From Aurantiacibacter marinus (GTDB lineage Bacteria; Pseudomonadota; Alphaproteobacteria; Sphingomonadales; Sphingomonadaceae): 64,000 bases of DNA. Of this stretch, positions 54,384-62,275 are shown in pieces. The translations under genes and the position numbers were made by a program. The notes under the pieces were generated by a model that did not search any database, was not told the origin of the DNA, and saw only the letters and a list, made by a program, of their open reading frames with translations. The stretch's first letter is position 1. Each line of letters starts with the position of its first letter. The stretch lies in the NCBI RefSeq assembly GCF_001021555.1, contig NZ_LDCP01000004.1, positions 186,001 to 250,000 of the forward strand, given 5' to 3'.

Positions 54384-54896
54384 ATGAGTGATGATACACC
54401 CGATAGCCTGATCCCCTACGATGAAATCGTGCAGGAAGCTCTGCGCGCCGTTGTTGGCAGGGTGCTGGGCCAGGTGCAGGAATCGGGCGCGGTTCTGCCG
54501 GGCAGCCACCATTTCTACATCACTTTCAAAACCGGCGCAGTGGGCGTGGATATTCCGATGTCGCTGAGGGAACGGTTCCCGGACGAGATGACGATCGTGC
54601 TGCAGAACAAGTTCTGGGACCTCAACGTTACCGACAGCGGCTTCACCGTTGGCCTGAGCTTCAATCAGGTGCCGTCAAAGCTTTCAATTCCGTATTCGGC
54701 CATCACGGCTTTCGTCGATCCGGCAGTCGATTTCGGCCTGCAATTCCAGGCTGCAGTCGATGATGTTGAACCAGCGAGCCACGAAGATGCAGAAAACGAC
54801 GGGACCAGCGAAGCGGAACAAGATGGCAAACCGGACATTGCTCAAAGTGAAGACGGATCAAATGTCGTCACGGTCGATTTCGGCCGGAAGAAGTAA
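54384..54896 (+). CDS. sspB: SspB-family ClpXP adaptor (alphaproteobacterial)
   Basis: 170 residues from the ATG at 54384. HHFYITFKTGAVGVDIPMSLRERFPDEMTIVLQ and FWDLNVTDSGFTVGLSF form the substrate-binding SspB-like core. An acidic linker (EDAENDGTSEAEQDG) leads to the C-terminal VVTVDFGRKK, a short ClpX-docking tail. Delivers ssrA-tagged or other substrates to ClpXP. Starts 128 bp from hisB, divergent. Confidence 0.9.
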   Translation: MSDDTPDSLIPYDEIVQEALRAVVGRVLGQVQESGAVLPGSHHFYITFKTGAVGVDIPMSLRERFPDEMTIVLQNKFWDLNVTDSGFTVGLSFNQVPSKLSIPYSAITAFVDPAVDFGLQFQAAVDDVEPASHEDAENDGTSEAEQDGKPDIAQSEDGSNVVTVDFGRKK

Positions 54897-54934
54897 TAGC
54901 GGGCTGTTTTCTGCCCGAGCCAACGGGGAAAGCC

Positions 54935-55342
54935 TTGTCTGATCCAACTCATCTGACTGACATTGCGGCGGACGCGGTAGCCGACGCCGAGGATGACCGC
55001 GTTCCCGGCCCCAGTCCAAACCCCGCAACCAATCTCATGATCCAGGATATTCTCCTGCGTTCTGTCGGGCGTGTTTCGCGCATGACCCTGGAAAAGGCGT
55101 TGCTGGGCAAGAAATACGGTACCGAATTTGCCAAGGATGCGGTTGAAAACCGTTCTCTTACGCACACCCTTGCAGCCTATGGTGTTACCAAGTTTGCAAC
55201 CAAGTCTCTGCCAGGTTTCGCGCTGGTCAGCACCGGCCTGCTTGTCAAAACCCTGTTCGATCGCAGTCAGGGCAAACGCAAGGCGCGCAAGGCCGGTGAA
55301 AAGGCATTGCGCGATCAGGCTGATCCCGACGGTACGCGGTAA
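54935..55342 (+). CDS. Conserved hypothetical protein
   Basis: 135 residues from the TTG at 54935, where GGGGA lies about 7 nt upstream; the next Met (residue 35) would drop the acidic N-terminus. Composition: acidic start, a middle block NLMIQDILLRSVGRVSRMTLE, a weak hydrophobic segment (SLPGFALVSTGLLVKTLFD) and a basic end (RSQGKRKARKAGEKAL). It has no recognised domain. Located between sspB and gmk, all on one strand, with 38 and 55 bp gaps. Confidence 0.68.
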   Translation: MSDPTHLTDIAADAVADAEDDRVPGPSPNPATNLMIQDILLRSVGRVSRMTLEKALLGKKYGTEFAKDAVENRSLTHTLAAYGVTKFATKSLPGFALVSTGLLVKTLFDRSQGKRKARKAGEKALRDQADPDGTR

Positions 55343-55397
55343 AGCTTCGCCAGCTTTGACTTGATTTGTGCAGCGCGGCTGCGCAACAGACTTGAAC

Positions 55398-56051
55398 ATG
55401 GCCGACCCACAAAGCCTCGATCGCCCCAATCTCGCCAGGCGCGGATTGATGTTTATCCTCTCCTCGCCATCGGGGACGGGGAAAACGACCATCGCCCGCC
55501 GCCTGCTTCGCGAAGACGCGGAGATCGCCATGTCGGTTTCCGTCACGACACGCCCTCCCCGCCACGGCGAAGTTGACGGCCATGATTATTATTTCGTGGA
55601 TGATACGAAATTCCGCGAAATGGCCGACGGAGGCGAACTGATCGAATGGGCGCAAGTCTTCGGAAACAATTACGGCACGCCCAAATCGCACATCAAGGCG
55701 GGCCTGAAGGAAGGCCGCGATTTCCTGTTCGACATTGATTGGCAGGGTACGCAGCAATTGTACCAGCGTATGGAGACAGACGTTGTGCGCGTCTTCCTGC
55801 TGCCCCCCAGCATCGGTGAACTGGAAGATCGGCTGCGCGGTCGCGGCACTGACAGTGATGAAGTCATCGCAGGCCGCATGGCACGCGCCCAGCATGAAAT
55901 CAGCCATTGGGACGGTTATGATTACGTGGTCGTCAACGATGACATCGACGCCTGCTTCAAGAAGGTGAAAACGATCCTTGAAGCCGAACGGATGCGCCGT
56001 GCGCGCCAGACAGGCCTGGTGGACTTCACACGCGGATTGATGCGCGACTGA
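55398..56051 (+). CDS. gmk: Guanylate kinase
   Basis: 217 residues from the ATG at 55398. P-loop SSPSGTGKTT; GMP-binding VTTRPPRHGEVDGHDYYFV; lid VFLLPPSIGELEDRLRGRG. Phosphorylates GMP to GDP with ATP, an essential nucleotide step and the supply for (p)ppGpp. Tail-to-tail with the S8 peptidase gene, 5 bp apart. Confidence 0.97.
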   Translation: MADPQSLDRPNLARRGLMFILSSPSGTGKTTIARRLLREDAEIAMSVSVTTRPPRHGEVDGHDYYFVDDTKFREMADGGELIEWAQVFGNNYGTPKSHIKAGLKEGRDFLFDIDWQGTQQLYQRMETDVVRVFLLPPSIGELEDRLRGRGTDSDEVIAGRMARAQHEISHWDGYDYVVVNDDIDACFKKVKTILEAERMRRARQTGLVDFTRGLMRD

Positions 56052-56056
56052 CCTCG

Positions 56057-58456
56057 CTAAAATGCACGCGACCAGCGAAGCGCCATTCCCGCATCGGACG
56101 CTGCATCGGCATAGTGGCCTGGCTGATTGCGGTAAAACAGGCTGGCCGCCGCGCTGCCACCCCAAAATCGCCCGCGCCACGCCAGCTCTCCCGTCAACTC
56201 GCGCCCTTCCGGCGAAAGACTGAGCGTCTGTATCGCATAGGCGTCCGGTAGCAGGGTTTCATAGCTATAGCTGGAAGGAAGGCGCAGGTTCAGCCCGCCG
56301 CCGGTCACGCGAAGAGGTTGTGAGAGGCGCAGCGCAATCCGATCATCGCCGGCCAGAAAACCGCTGCGCTCCAGATCGACACTCCAGCCATTGCTCGTCA
56401 TCCGGGAACCACCCGCCACCAGCGGGGCATCGCGCAGATCGGTAAAGCCCTGCCGCCATGATGCGCCCAGCCGCCACCGGCTTGCAGGCCGCCAGCCCAG
56501 ATCAAGATCCACAAACAGATTATCGCTGCCCGCAAGACCAAGGCCTTCGTGGAAGCGCGCGCCCAGAACTGTGCGATCCTCTGCCGCCCAGGTCACCCCG
56601 AACGCCGTGTCGAGCGCGCCAAGGCGGCGATCCAGTGCCAGGCCAAAGCTCGCCATGTCTTCATCCAGCCGCTGTCCGCGCAAAGCCGCAGCCCGGCGCA
56701 CAGTGGCACCAGTGAAAGTGGAACCGGTTTCCGCACTGACGGTGAGGCCCCATGGGCCGATCTGTTCGCGCAGGGCCACCGCAGCATCGCTGCCTGCCAG
56801 CATACCATCATTATTGCTTGCCTCACCCGCGATCATGAATGCGGGCCGTTCCTGCCCTTGCAATCCGGTCACGACACCGCTTGCGCCACCGCGGTAGGCG
56901 AAGGCGAACTGCGTTGTCGGCGCGACCTGCACGGAAACCCGCGCGGCAAGGACGCGCGCTTGCTCCGCATCCGTATGGCTGAGCCGCAGGGCCTGTGCTC
57001 GGGGCGGCTGAAGGCCGCGGGCATCGATGGTAAATGCGACACTCGCACCCGCCGCATCGCCCGAAAGTGCGCGGGTCTGCGTGGCGATCACACCGTGCAA
57101 TTGCTGGCGCTGCTCTGCCCCGCGCAATGTGCCTGCCAGATCGGTTTCAAACGCGCGGGCAAACCGGTCAGTGATCAAGGTCGGCAGCGCGGCTTTACGG
57201 AAAGCATCGCCCATCGCAGGCGAGGCAACGCCAGAACCATCGCCCAGCGCCAGAGCTGTACCTTGCCCCGCAATACTGGTTGTTCCGATTGGCTGGAAGG
57301 CAGCGGCAATATCCAGAATGCCGCGACCAAACACCGCATCATTTCCGGCAGCGCCTGCATCAAAGGCGCTTTCGAGCAGGATCTCGGCAATCTGCCGCCC
57401 GGTTAAATTGGGAAAGGCCTGCGCCAGCAAGGCCGCAGCTCCTGCCACCTGGGGTGATGCAAAACTGGTGCCGGAAAACAGGAAGATAAAGCCTTCATTG
57501 TCCACGAAGACCGCGCCGTCCTGATACACGCAGCAGATCGTCTCTCCGCGCGCAGCCAGATACTGGGCGGTGTTCGTCCCGGCGCGATTGGAGAAGCTGG
57601 AGATATTGTAATTCGCATCGACCGATCCGACCACCAGGACGCCGCCGTCGCCCGCACTGGCAAAGTCCACACCAGATTGCTCCAGACCAGGCAAGCCGTC
57701 ATTACCAGCTGCCACCACGATCAGTACGCCGGCATCAACCGCTGCGCGAACCGAACTGTTCAGGCGAGCATTGTTGCCGCCAGGCCCGCCAAGCGAAATG
57801 TTGATCACTTTCGCGCCGTTGGCGACCGCGTAATCTATCGCGGCGGCGATATCATTGTCGAAAAACGCACATTCCGAATTCGGATCCTGGGCATTGTCGC
57901 TGCCGCACGTACCCGGGGCATCAGCACGAATCGCAAGCACGGTCGCGTCCCATGCGATGCCGACAACGCCGGTATTGTCGCGCGCAGCGGCTGCCACGAG
58001 CGAGACCAGCGTGCCGTGATCGTCCGGCCCTTCCAGCGCGCGGTTCGCAACAATGTCTATCGAGGCGGGAGAGATTCGCCCGGTAAATTCGGGACTGTCA
58101 TTATCTATCCCCGTATCGATCACGGCGATGGTCACCCCCGTCCCGATATTGCCATCTGCCCAGACCGATGCGGCATTATGCTGGCCCGGCCCGTCCGAAT
58201 CGCGAAATTCGCGCGTATTGAATGCGGCGGGGACAGCCTGCTGCGGGAAATTGGCGCTTGTCGGTGTGGGAGTGGGAGTTGGAGCCGGAGTTGGAGTTGG
58301 AGTCGGTGTAGGCGTGGGGGCCGGTGCAACAGGTGGGCGCATGGTTACAGGCGGTCCACCGCCACCTCCTCCGCAAGCGGAAAGGACAGCGACCGCAGCC
58401 GCCGCCACGCCGCACCGCCAGCTTGTTAGCCGGGCCTTGCTGTTCTTCTGTCCCAA
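56057..58456 (-). CDS. Subtilisin-like (S8) peptidase lipoprotein with C-terminal barrel-like domain
   Basis: 799 residues; TTG start at 58456 with AAGGGA upstream, no closer ATG. Lipobox VLSAC (Cys 28), a Gly tract and a PTPTPT linker (~45-67). The S8 triad is complete: Asp in VIDTGI (114), His in DDHGTLVS (147), Ser in SGTSFASPQVAG (331), with oxyanion Asn in AAGND. From ~400 to the end the sequence is beta-rich and ends in WSRAF, as in autotransporter or outer-membrane barrels. Having a lipobox and a barrel-like end together is unusual. Confidence 0.88.
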   Translation of the reverse strand: MGQKNSKARLTSWRCGVAAAAVAVLSACGGGGGGPPVTMRPPVAPAPTPTPTPTPTPAPTPTPTPTSANFPQQAVPAAFNTREFRDSDGPGQHNAASVWADGNIGTGVTIAVIDTGIDNDSPEFTGRISPASIDIVANRALEGPDDHGTLVSLVAAAARDNTGVVGIAWDATVLAIRADAPGTCGSDNAQDPNSECAFFDNDIAAAIDYAVANGAKVINISLGGPGGNNARLNSSVRAAVDAGVLIVVAAGNDGLPGLEQSGVDFASAGDGGVLVVGSVDANYNISSFSNRAGTNTAQYLAARGETICCVYQDGAVFVDNEGFIFLFSGTSFASPQVAGAAALLAQAFPNLTGRQIAEILLESAFDAGAAGNDAVFGRGILDIAAAFQPIGTTSIAGQGTALALGDGSGVASPAMGDAFRKAALPTLITDRFARAFETDLAGTLRGAEQRQQLHGVIATQTRALSGDAAGASVAFTIDARGLQPPRAQALRLSHTDAEQARVLAARVSVQVAPTTQFAFAYRGGASGVVTGLQGQERPAFMIAGEASNNDGMLAGSDAAVALREQIGPWGLTVSAETGSTFTGATVRRAAALRGQRLDEDMASFGLALDRRLGALDTAFGVTWAAEDRTVLGARFHEGLGLAGSDNLFVDLDLGWRPASRWRLGASWRQGFTDLRDAPLVAGGSRMTSNGWSVDLERSGFLAGDDRIALRLSQPLRVTGGGLNLRLPSSYSYETLLPDAYAIQTLSLSPEGRELTGELAWRGRFWGGSAAASLFYRNQPGHYADAASDAGMALRWSRAF

Positions 58457-58638
58457 AGCGATCCCTTAAGTATGCAGGCCGGTCATGGCACGGCTTGTCA
58501 TAATCGCAAATGAACACCTTTCTGTGGCGCAGACCAGATGCCTTTTCGCTGCCTACTTGTGCCCACGCCGCCAAGGGGCTAGCCGCTGGCTTGTAAGAGC
58601 ATTGCTCCCATATTCGCAGCAGCAGGGATACTTGTTAC

Positions 58639-59478
58639 ATGAGCGACGAACTCGTCACCGAAATCGAACAGGCCTGGGAAAACCGCGCCAACATCACCAT
58701 CGAAGATGTCGATGTGCGTCATGCGGTCGATAAGGCCATAGAGATGCTCGATAGCGGCACGGCGCGCGTGGCGGAGCCTGATGGCAATGGCGGCTGGCAG
58801 GTCAATCAATGGCTGAAGAAAGCCGTGCTATTGTCTTTCCGTCTGTATGAAAACCGGGTGATGGATGGCGGGTCCGCGGGCAAGCCGGCCTTTGACAAGG
58901 TATCGTCCAAATTTGCCGGCTGGGGCCGCGATCGCTTTGTCGAGGGCGGCTTTCGCGTGGTACCCGGCGCGGTTGCACGGCGCGGCAGCTATATCGCGCC
59001 CGGTGTGGTGCTGATGCCAAGCTTCGTGAACATTGGCGCTTATGTTGGTGAAGGTTCGATGATCGACACCTGGGCCACTGTCGGTTCCTGCGCGCAAATC
59101 GGCAAGAATGTGCATATTTCGGGCGGCGCCGGTATTGGCGGCGTTCTGGAACCTTTGCAGGCAGAACCTGTGATTATCGGCGACGGTGCTTTCATCGGTG
59201 CGCGCGCCGAAGTGGCAGAGGGTGTACGCGTGGGCGAAGGCGCTGTGCTTTCCATGGGCGTATATCTGGGTTCCTCGACCAAGATCGTGGACCGCGCCAC
59301 GGGCGAAGTGCACCGCGGCGAGGTACCGCCCTATGCCGTGGTTGTTCCAGGCGCATTGCCGGGTAAACCGCTGCCAGATGGCAGCATGGGGCCGAGCCTC
59401 TATTGCGCCGTGATCGTGAAAACGGTGGACGCGCAAACCCGCTCCAAAACCGGCATCAACGAACTTTTGCGCGACTGA
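58639..59478 (+). CDS. dapD: Tetrahydrodipicolinate N-succinyltransferase
   Basis: 279 residues, the usual length. Transfers succinyl from succinyl-CoA to tetrahydrodipicolinate on the lysine/diaminopimelate path. Left-handed beta-helix hexapeptides: [39 protein letters not shown] and [22 protein letters not shown] lies upstream of the ATG. dapE is not adjacent here. Confidence 0.97.
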   Translation: MSDELVTEIEQAWENRANITIEDVDVRHAVDKAIEMLDSGTARVAEPDGNGGWQVNQWLKKAVLLSFRLYENRVMDGGSAGKPAFDKVSSKFAGWGRDRFVEGGFRVVPGAVARRGSYIAPGVVLMPSFVNIGAYVGEGSMIDTWATVGSCAQIGKNVHISGGAGIGGVLEPLQAEPVIIGDGAFIGARAEVAEGVRVGEGAVLSMGVYLGSSTKIVDRATGEVHRGEVPPYAVVVPGALPGKPLPDGSMGPSLYCAVIVKTVDAQTRSKTGINELLRD

Positions 59479-59482
59479 TGCA

Positions 59483-59507
59483 GGAACAATAACAGCGACG
59501 GCCCGTA
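59483..59507 (+). promoter_or_regulatory. Weak EcfG-like promoter (GGAAC-N16-CGTA) / hairpin
   Basis: GGAAC at 59483 and CGTA at 59504 are 16 bp apart, one base off the EcfG -10 CGTT. It lies 38 bp before a small membrane-protein gene. The -10 side overlaps a hairpin CCCGTA/TACGGG (59502-59520) just after dapD that could instead be a weak terminator. Confidence 0.25.
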
Positions 59508-59544
59508 AAGCTTGTACGGGTCATGACGACGGAAGGCTAAGGCA

Positions 59545-59853
59545 ATGAGTTACAAAAAAGGCGACGAAATCCACATCGAGGACGATGATGCGATGGCTGG
59601 ATCCAAAACGGGCCATGTGCGCTGGATTCTGGGCATCAGCCTGTTTGTGGCGATTGCTCTGCTGTCCGCCATCTGGATTTTCGGCGCATGGTCGCAAGGC
59701 AATGTCGAAGAAGAAGCCACCCAGTCTGCCGTTATGCAAGACAATCAGGACGCACAGGAAGCTGGCGACAGCACGGACAGCATCGTTTTGGAAGCTGGCG
59801 AAGGCGTTGAAGGCGAAGCTTCGGACGCAGCCAGCGCTCCGGAAACAGAGTAG
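59545..59853 (+). CDS. Single-helix membrane protein with acidic tail
   Basis: 102 residues. Cytosolic start MSYKKGDEIHIEDDDAMAGS, one helix (ILGISLFVAIALLSAIWIFG), then an acidic Glu/Asp/Ala tail (~55-102). No domain known. 12 bp upstream of the DUF2945 gene on the same strand, so probably co-transcribed. The upstream promoter candidate is weak. Confidence 0.7.
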   Translation: MSYKKGDEIHIEDDDAMAGSKTGHVRWILGISLFVAIALLSAIWIFGAWSQGNVEEEATQSAVMQDNQDAQEAGDSTDSIVLEAGEGVEGEASDAASAPETE

Positions 59854-59865
59854 CCAGGTCTGCCG

Positions 59866-60093
59866 ATGAGCAATTCCAACAGTTTCCAGACCAAACAGTA
59901 TGTTCAGTGGGACTGGGGCAATGGCACAGCCAAAGGCCAGATCACCGAACGGTTCGAACGCGATGTCACCCGCACGCTGAAAGGCAGCGAAGTGACCCGC
60001 AACGGCAGCGAGGATGATCCCGCGTACCTGATCAAGCAGGAAGACGGCGATGAAGTGTTGAAACTTGGCTCCGAGTTAAAAGCCGCAAACTGA
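59866..60093 (+). CDS. DUF2945 / HVA1-TUDOR small protein
   Basis: 75 residues. YVQWDWGNGTAKGQITERFERDV followed by LKGSEVTRNGSEDDPAYLIKQEDGDEVLK is the pattern of DUF2945 (hypervirulence-associated TUDOR-like) proteins. The fold is a small beta-barrel. Function unknown. Follows the membrane-protein gene by 12 bp. Confidence 0.88.
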   Translation: MSNSNSFQTKQYVQWDWGNGTAKGQITERFERDVTRTLKGSEVTRNGSEDDPAYLIKQEDGDEVLKLGSELKAAN

Positions 60094-60094
60094 T

Positions 60095-60283
60095 TTATCT
60101 GGCGGGCGTCTCGATCAGGGCCACGCCCGCCTGCCCCCACGGATACGCTTCTGCCGCGCGCATCACGCGCAGCGTATTGTGGCAGGAAATTACCTCCAGC
60201 CCAGTTCGTGAATATCCGCGCCGCGCCAATGCGGTAGAGACCAGCGGACTGGCGACAAAGATGGTTCTGATCGCGGAAGCTGG
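60095..60283 (-). pseudogene. Possible 3' remnant of a gene, no start codon
   Basis: An open minus frame (63 codons between stops) ends with TAA at 60095 and reads like protein: IFVASPLVSTALARRGYSRT and VISCHNTLRVMRAAEAYPWG. It contains no ATG until a late GTG-ATG pair. A TAG at 60284-60286 closes it upstream. It may be the tail of a gene that lost its 5' part, or chance coding bias. I do not recognise the family. Confidence 0.25.
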
Positions 60284-60335
60284 CTATGCCCTTCGTGTAT
60301 GCACTGGCAAGTGCAAGCTATCCAAAGGAATATCC

Positions 60336-60626
60336 ATGACCGTTACCGCAAGCTGGAATGGCACGATTATCGCCCGCAGCGACAATACCGTGGTCGTCGA
60401 AGGCAATCACTATTTCCCGGCAGATGATGTCGAAAGCGCGGTACTGGTGCCGAGTGACAGGACCACGCACTGCCCATGGAAAGGCGATGCGCATTATCAT
60501 TCGATCGTGGTGGACGGTGAAACCAATACCGATGCCGTGTGGCATTATCCGGAACCGAAGGATGCAGCGAAGGAAATCGCAGGACGGTTTGCGTTCTGGA
60601 AAGGCGTTCAGGTCAACGCCGGGTGA
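60336..60626 (+). CDS. DUF427 domain protein
   Basis: 96 residues from the ATG at 60336, AAAGGA 6 nt upstream. VTASWNGTIIARSDNTVVVEGNHYFP, TTHCPWKGDAHYHSI and AVWHYPEPKDAAKEIAGRFAFWKGV are the DUF427 blocks, including the conserved CPWKG. The fold is a small beta-barrel; function unknown. The stop overlaps the start of the DoxX gene (TGATG). Confidence 0.93.
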   Translation: MTVTASWNGTIIARSDNTVVVEGNHYFPADDVESAVLVPSDRTTHCPWKGDAHYHSIVVDGETNTDAVWHYPEPKDAAKEIAGRFAFWKGVQVNAG

Positions 60627-61036
60627 TGCGTGCAGGACTGCGGATTCTGCTGGCGGTGTTCTATGCCTACGCCGGATACCGCCACATCGTCGGCCCTGAG
60701 CCGTTTCTGCTGATTACGCCCGCTTGGGTGTCGATGCCCGAGCAAGTCGTTCTATGGACCGGCATTGCCGAAATCGCTGGAGCTATTGCGCTCGCGCAGC
60801 CCTGTTCCCTCCGCTTGCGGCAAGCGGGCGGCATTGGCCTTGCGCTGTACGCGCTGTGCGTGTGGCCTGCCAATGTGAACCATATGCTGATGGATTTTGC
60901 GCGCGGGGATGGCAGCCTGTCTGGCGGGTGGGGCGCTGCCTATCACGTGCCACGCATGATTGCGCAGCCGCTGCTGATCTGGCTGGCGCTATGGACGGGC
61001 CGCGTCACGGACTGGCCATTGACGGTGCGGCGATAG
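60626..61036 (+). CDS. DoxX-family membrane protein
   Basis: 136 residues. Four helices: ILLAVFYAYAGYRHIVG, VVLWTGIAEIAGAIALA, AGGIGLALYALCVWPANVNHM and MIAQPLLIWLALWTG. AGYRHIVGPEPFL is a DoxX-type start. Coupled to DUF427 by a 1-bp stop/start overlap. DoxX proteins are associated with membrane redox and thiol stress; the precise activity is unclear. Confidence 0.85.
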   Translation: MRAGLRILLAVFYAYAGYRHIVGPEPFLLITPAWVSMPEQVVLWTGIAEIAGAIALAQPCSLRLRQAGGIGLALYALCVWPANVNHMLMDFARGDGSLSGGWGAAYHVPRMIAQPLLIWLALWTGRVTDWPLTVRR

Positions 61037-61050
61037 GCCGCAGGCAAACG

Positions 61051-61085
61051 AAACGGGCGGGAAGCGCAATGCCTCCCGCCCGTTT
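61051..61085. terminator. Bidirectional terminator hairpin between doxX and the SWIB gene
   Basis: Perfect 12-bp arms AAACGGGCGGGA and TCCCGCCCGTTT with an 11-nt loop, 14 bp after the DoxX stop and 25 bp before the SWIB stop. The A-rich/T-rich arm ends suit factor-independent termination in both directions. Confidence 0.8.
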
Positions 61086-61110
61086 GCGTGTTTCAATGAT
61101 GCTTGAGCGA

Positions 61111-61362
61111 TTAGCTCATGTGCTTGGAAACAGCACCGGTCATCTTGAACATGGAGATCTGTTCGGTACCGATCACCGCGCCAAGCTTGGCATCGGGATT
61201 GATTTGACGACGATCTTTGGAATCCTGCAGGTCATTCGCCTTGATGTGGTCCCACACCTTGCTGGTGACCTGTGCGCGGGTCATCGGACCCTTGCCGACC
61301 ACGTTTTCAAGTTCCGGTGTCAGGTTGACCGGCTTGTTCAGTGCATTGTTCTTGGCAGCCAT
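61111..61362 (-). CDS. SWIB/MDM2-domain protein
   Basis: 83 residues. Almost entirely the SWIB fold: VNLTPELENVVGKGPMTRAQVTSKVWDHIKANDLQ and INPDAKLGAVIG. Standalone SWIB proteins occur in alphaproteobacteria, usually of unknown role; a link to chromosome structure is only suggested by eukaryotic relatives. GGAAAT precedes the ATG by 7 nt. A 14-bp palindrome (GCTAGA-ag-TCTAGC, 61394-61407) lies upstream. Confidence 0.93.
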   Translation of the reverse strand: MAAKNNALNKPVNLTPELENVVGKGPMTRAQVTSKVWDHIKANDLQDSKDRRQINPDAKLGAVIGTEQISMFKMTGAVSKHMS

Positions 61363-61412
61363 TTTCAGATTTCCTTTCAGTCAAAAATACAGGGCTAGAA
61401 GTCTAGCACCGT

Positions 61413-62033
61413 TCAAATCTCTTCGTCGCCATCTTCCCAGTCGTAATCCCCGCCTTCTTCACGGGTATAAGTTGCTGTAAGCATTGCCACAGCCGTCACA
61501 TGGCCTTCCATCGCGGCAACAAGCTCCTCCCGATTCGCGCCCGGCATCAGCGTAAGCGGCAGATCGAGCGCAAACAGTTGGAACACAAAATCATGCGGTT
61601 TGTCACCCGTTGGCGGGTCTGGCAGCAGCCATTCGGAATTGCCAAAAGCATTCTTGCCCACCCGCGGCGGAGTTTCCCCTTCCAGGATCATGCCCTTCTG
61701 GCCAGGCAGTCCCCAGACCAGCCAGTGACAGAACGGTTCGCCCGTCTGGAAATCGGCATCTTCCACGATCAAGACGAGTTCCTGCGTTCCGGGTGGCGGC
61801 GCGGTCCATTCCAGCGGCGGCGCGACGGCATCTTCTTCGTCCGCTGTAAAACAGGGATCAAGCGGGCCACCAGCCTTGAACGCGGCAGAGGACAGCGCGA
61901 AGCCGCCCTTGTTCACCATTGCCTCTGAACCCAGTTTGGCCGCCACGATTTTGGCATGGCCGCCACGAACATCGCCTGCTGTCTTGCCAAGTGCCTTGGA
62001 TAGCCAATCAGGGACGGTGTCGGACATTCGCAT
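61413..62033 (-). CDS. YbhB/YbcL-type PEBP protein
   Basis: 206 residues. PEBP fold: ELVLIVEDADFQTGEPFCHWLVWGLPG carries the ligand-pocket Asp/His. PHDFVFQLFALD follows. N-terminal ~25 residues (VPDWLSKALGKTAGDVRGG) are an extension over YbhB. Acidic C-terminus. Two in-frame ATGs lie at 62033 and 62027. No signal peptide, so probably cytosolic; function of bacterial PEBPs is unclear. Confidence 0.9.
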   Translation of the reverse strand: MRMSDTVPDWLSKALGKTAGDVRGGHAKIVAAKLGSEAMVNKGGFALSSAAFKAGGPLDPCFTADEEDAVAPPLEWTAPPPGTQELVLIVEDADFQTGEPFCHWLVWGLPGQKGMILEGETPPRVGKNAFGNSEWLLPDPPTGDKPHDFVFQLFALDLPLTLMPGANREELVAAMEGHVTAVAMLTATYTREEGGDYDWEDGDEEI

Positions 62034-62275
62034 AGGTCTTTCATGCTTGGCGCGTTTTCGACGCGTTTACGGATAGGTGAAGCGCCATGTGCCGATTGCG
62101 ACACGCCATTGCAAGGCCTCAATCGGTTCAGCCTGTCGAAGGAATTGGGAAGCTAGGCGGGGCCGATGTAAAGACTCTGGACACAAATCGGCTTTGCTTG
62201 TCACGCAAGTCACCACGCGATAGACTGCCTTTTACCTTCGGTTCGGTCCAACAATCTGAAAAGAAACGGACATTC

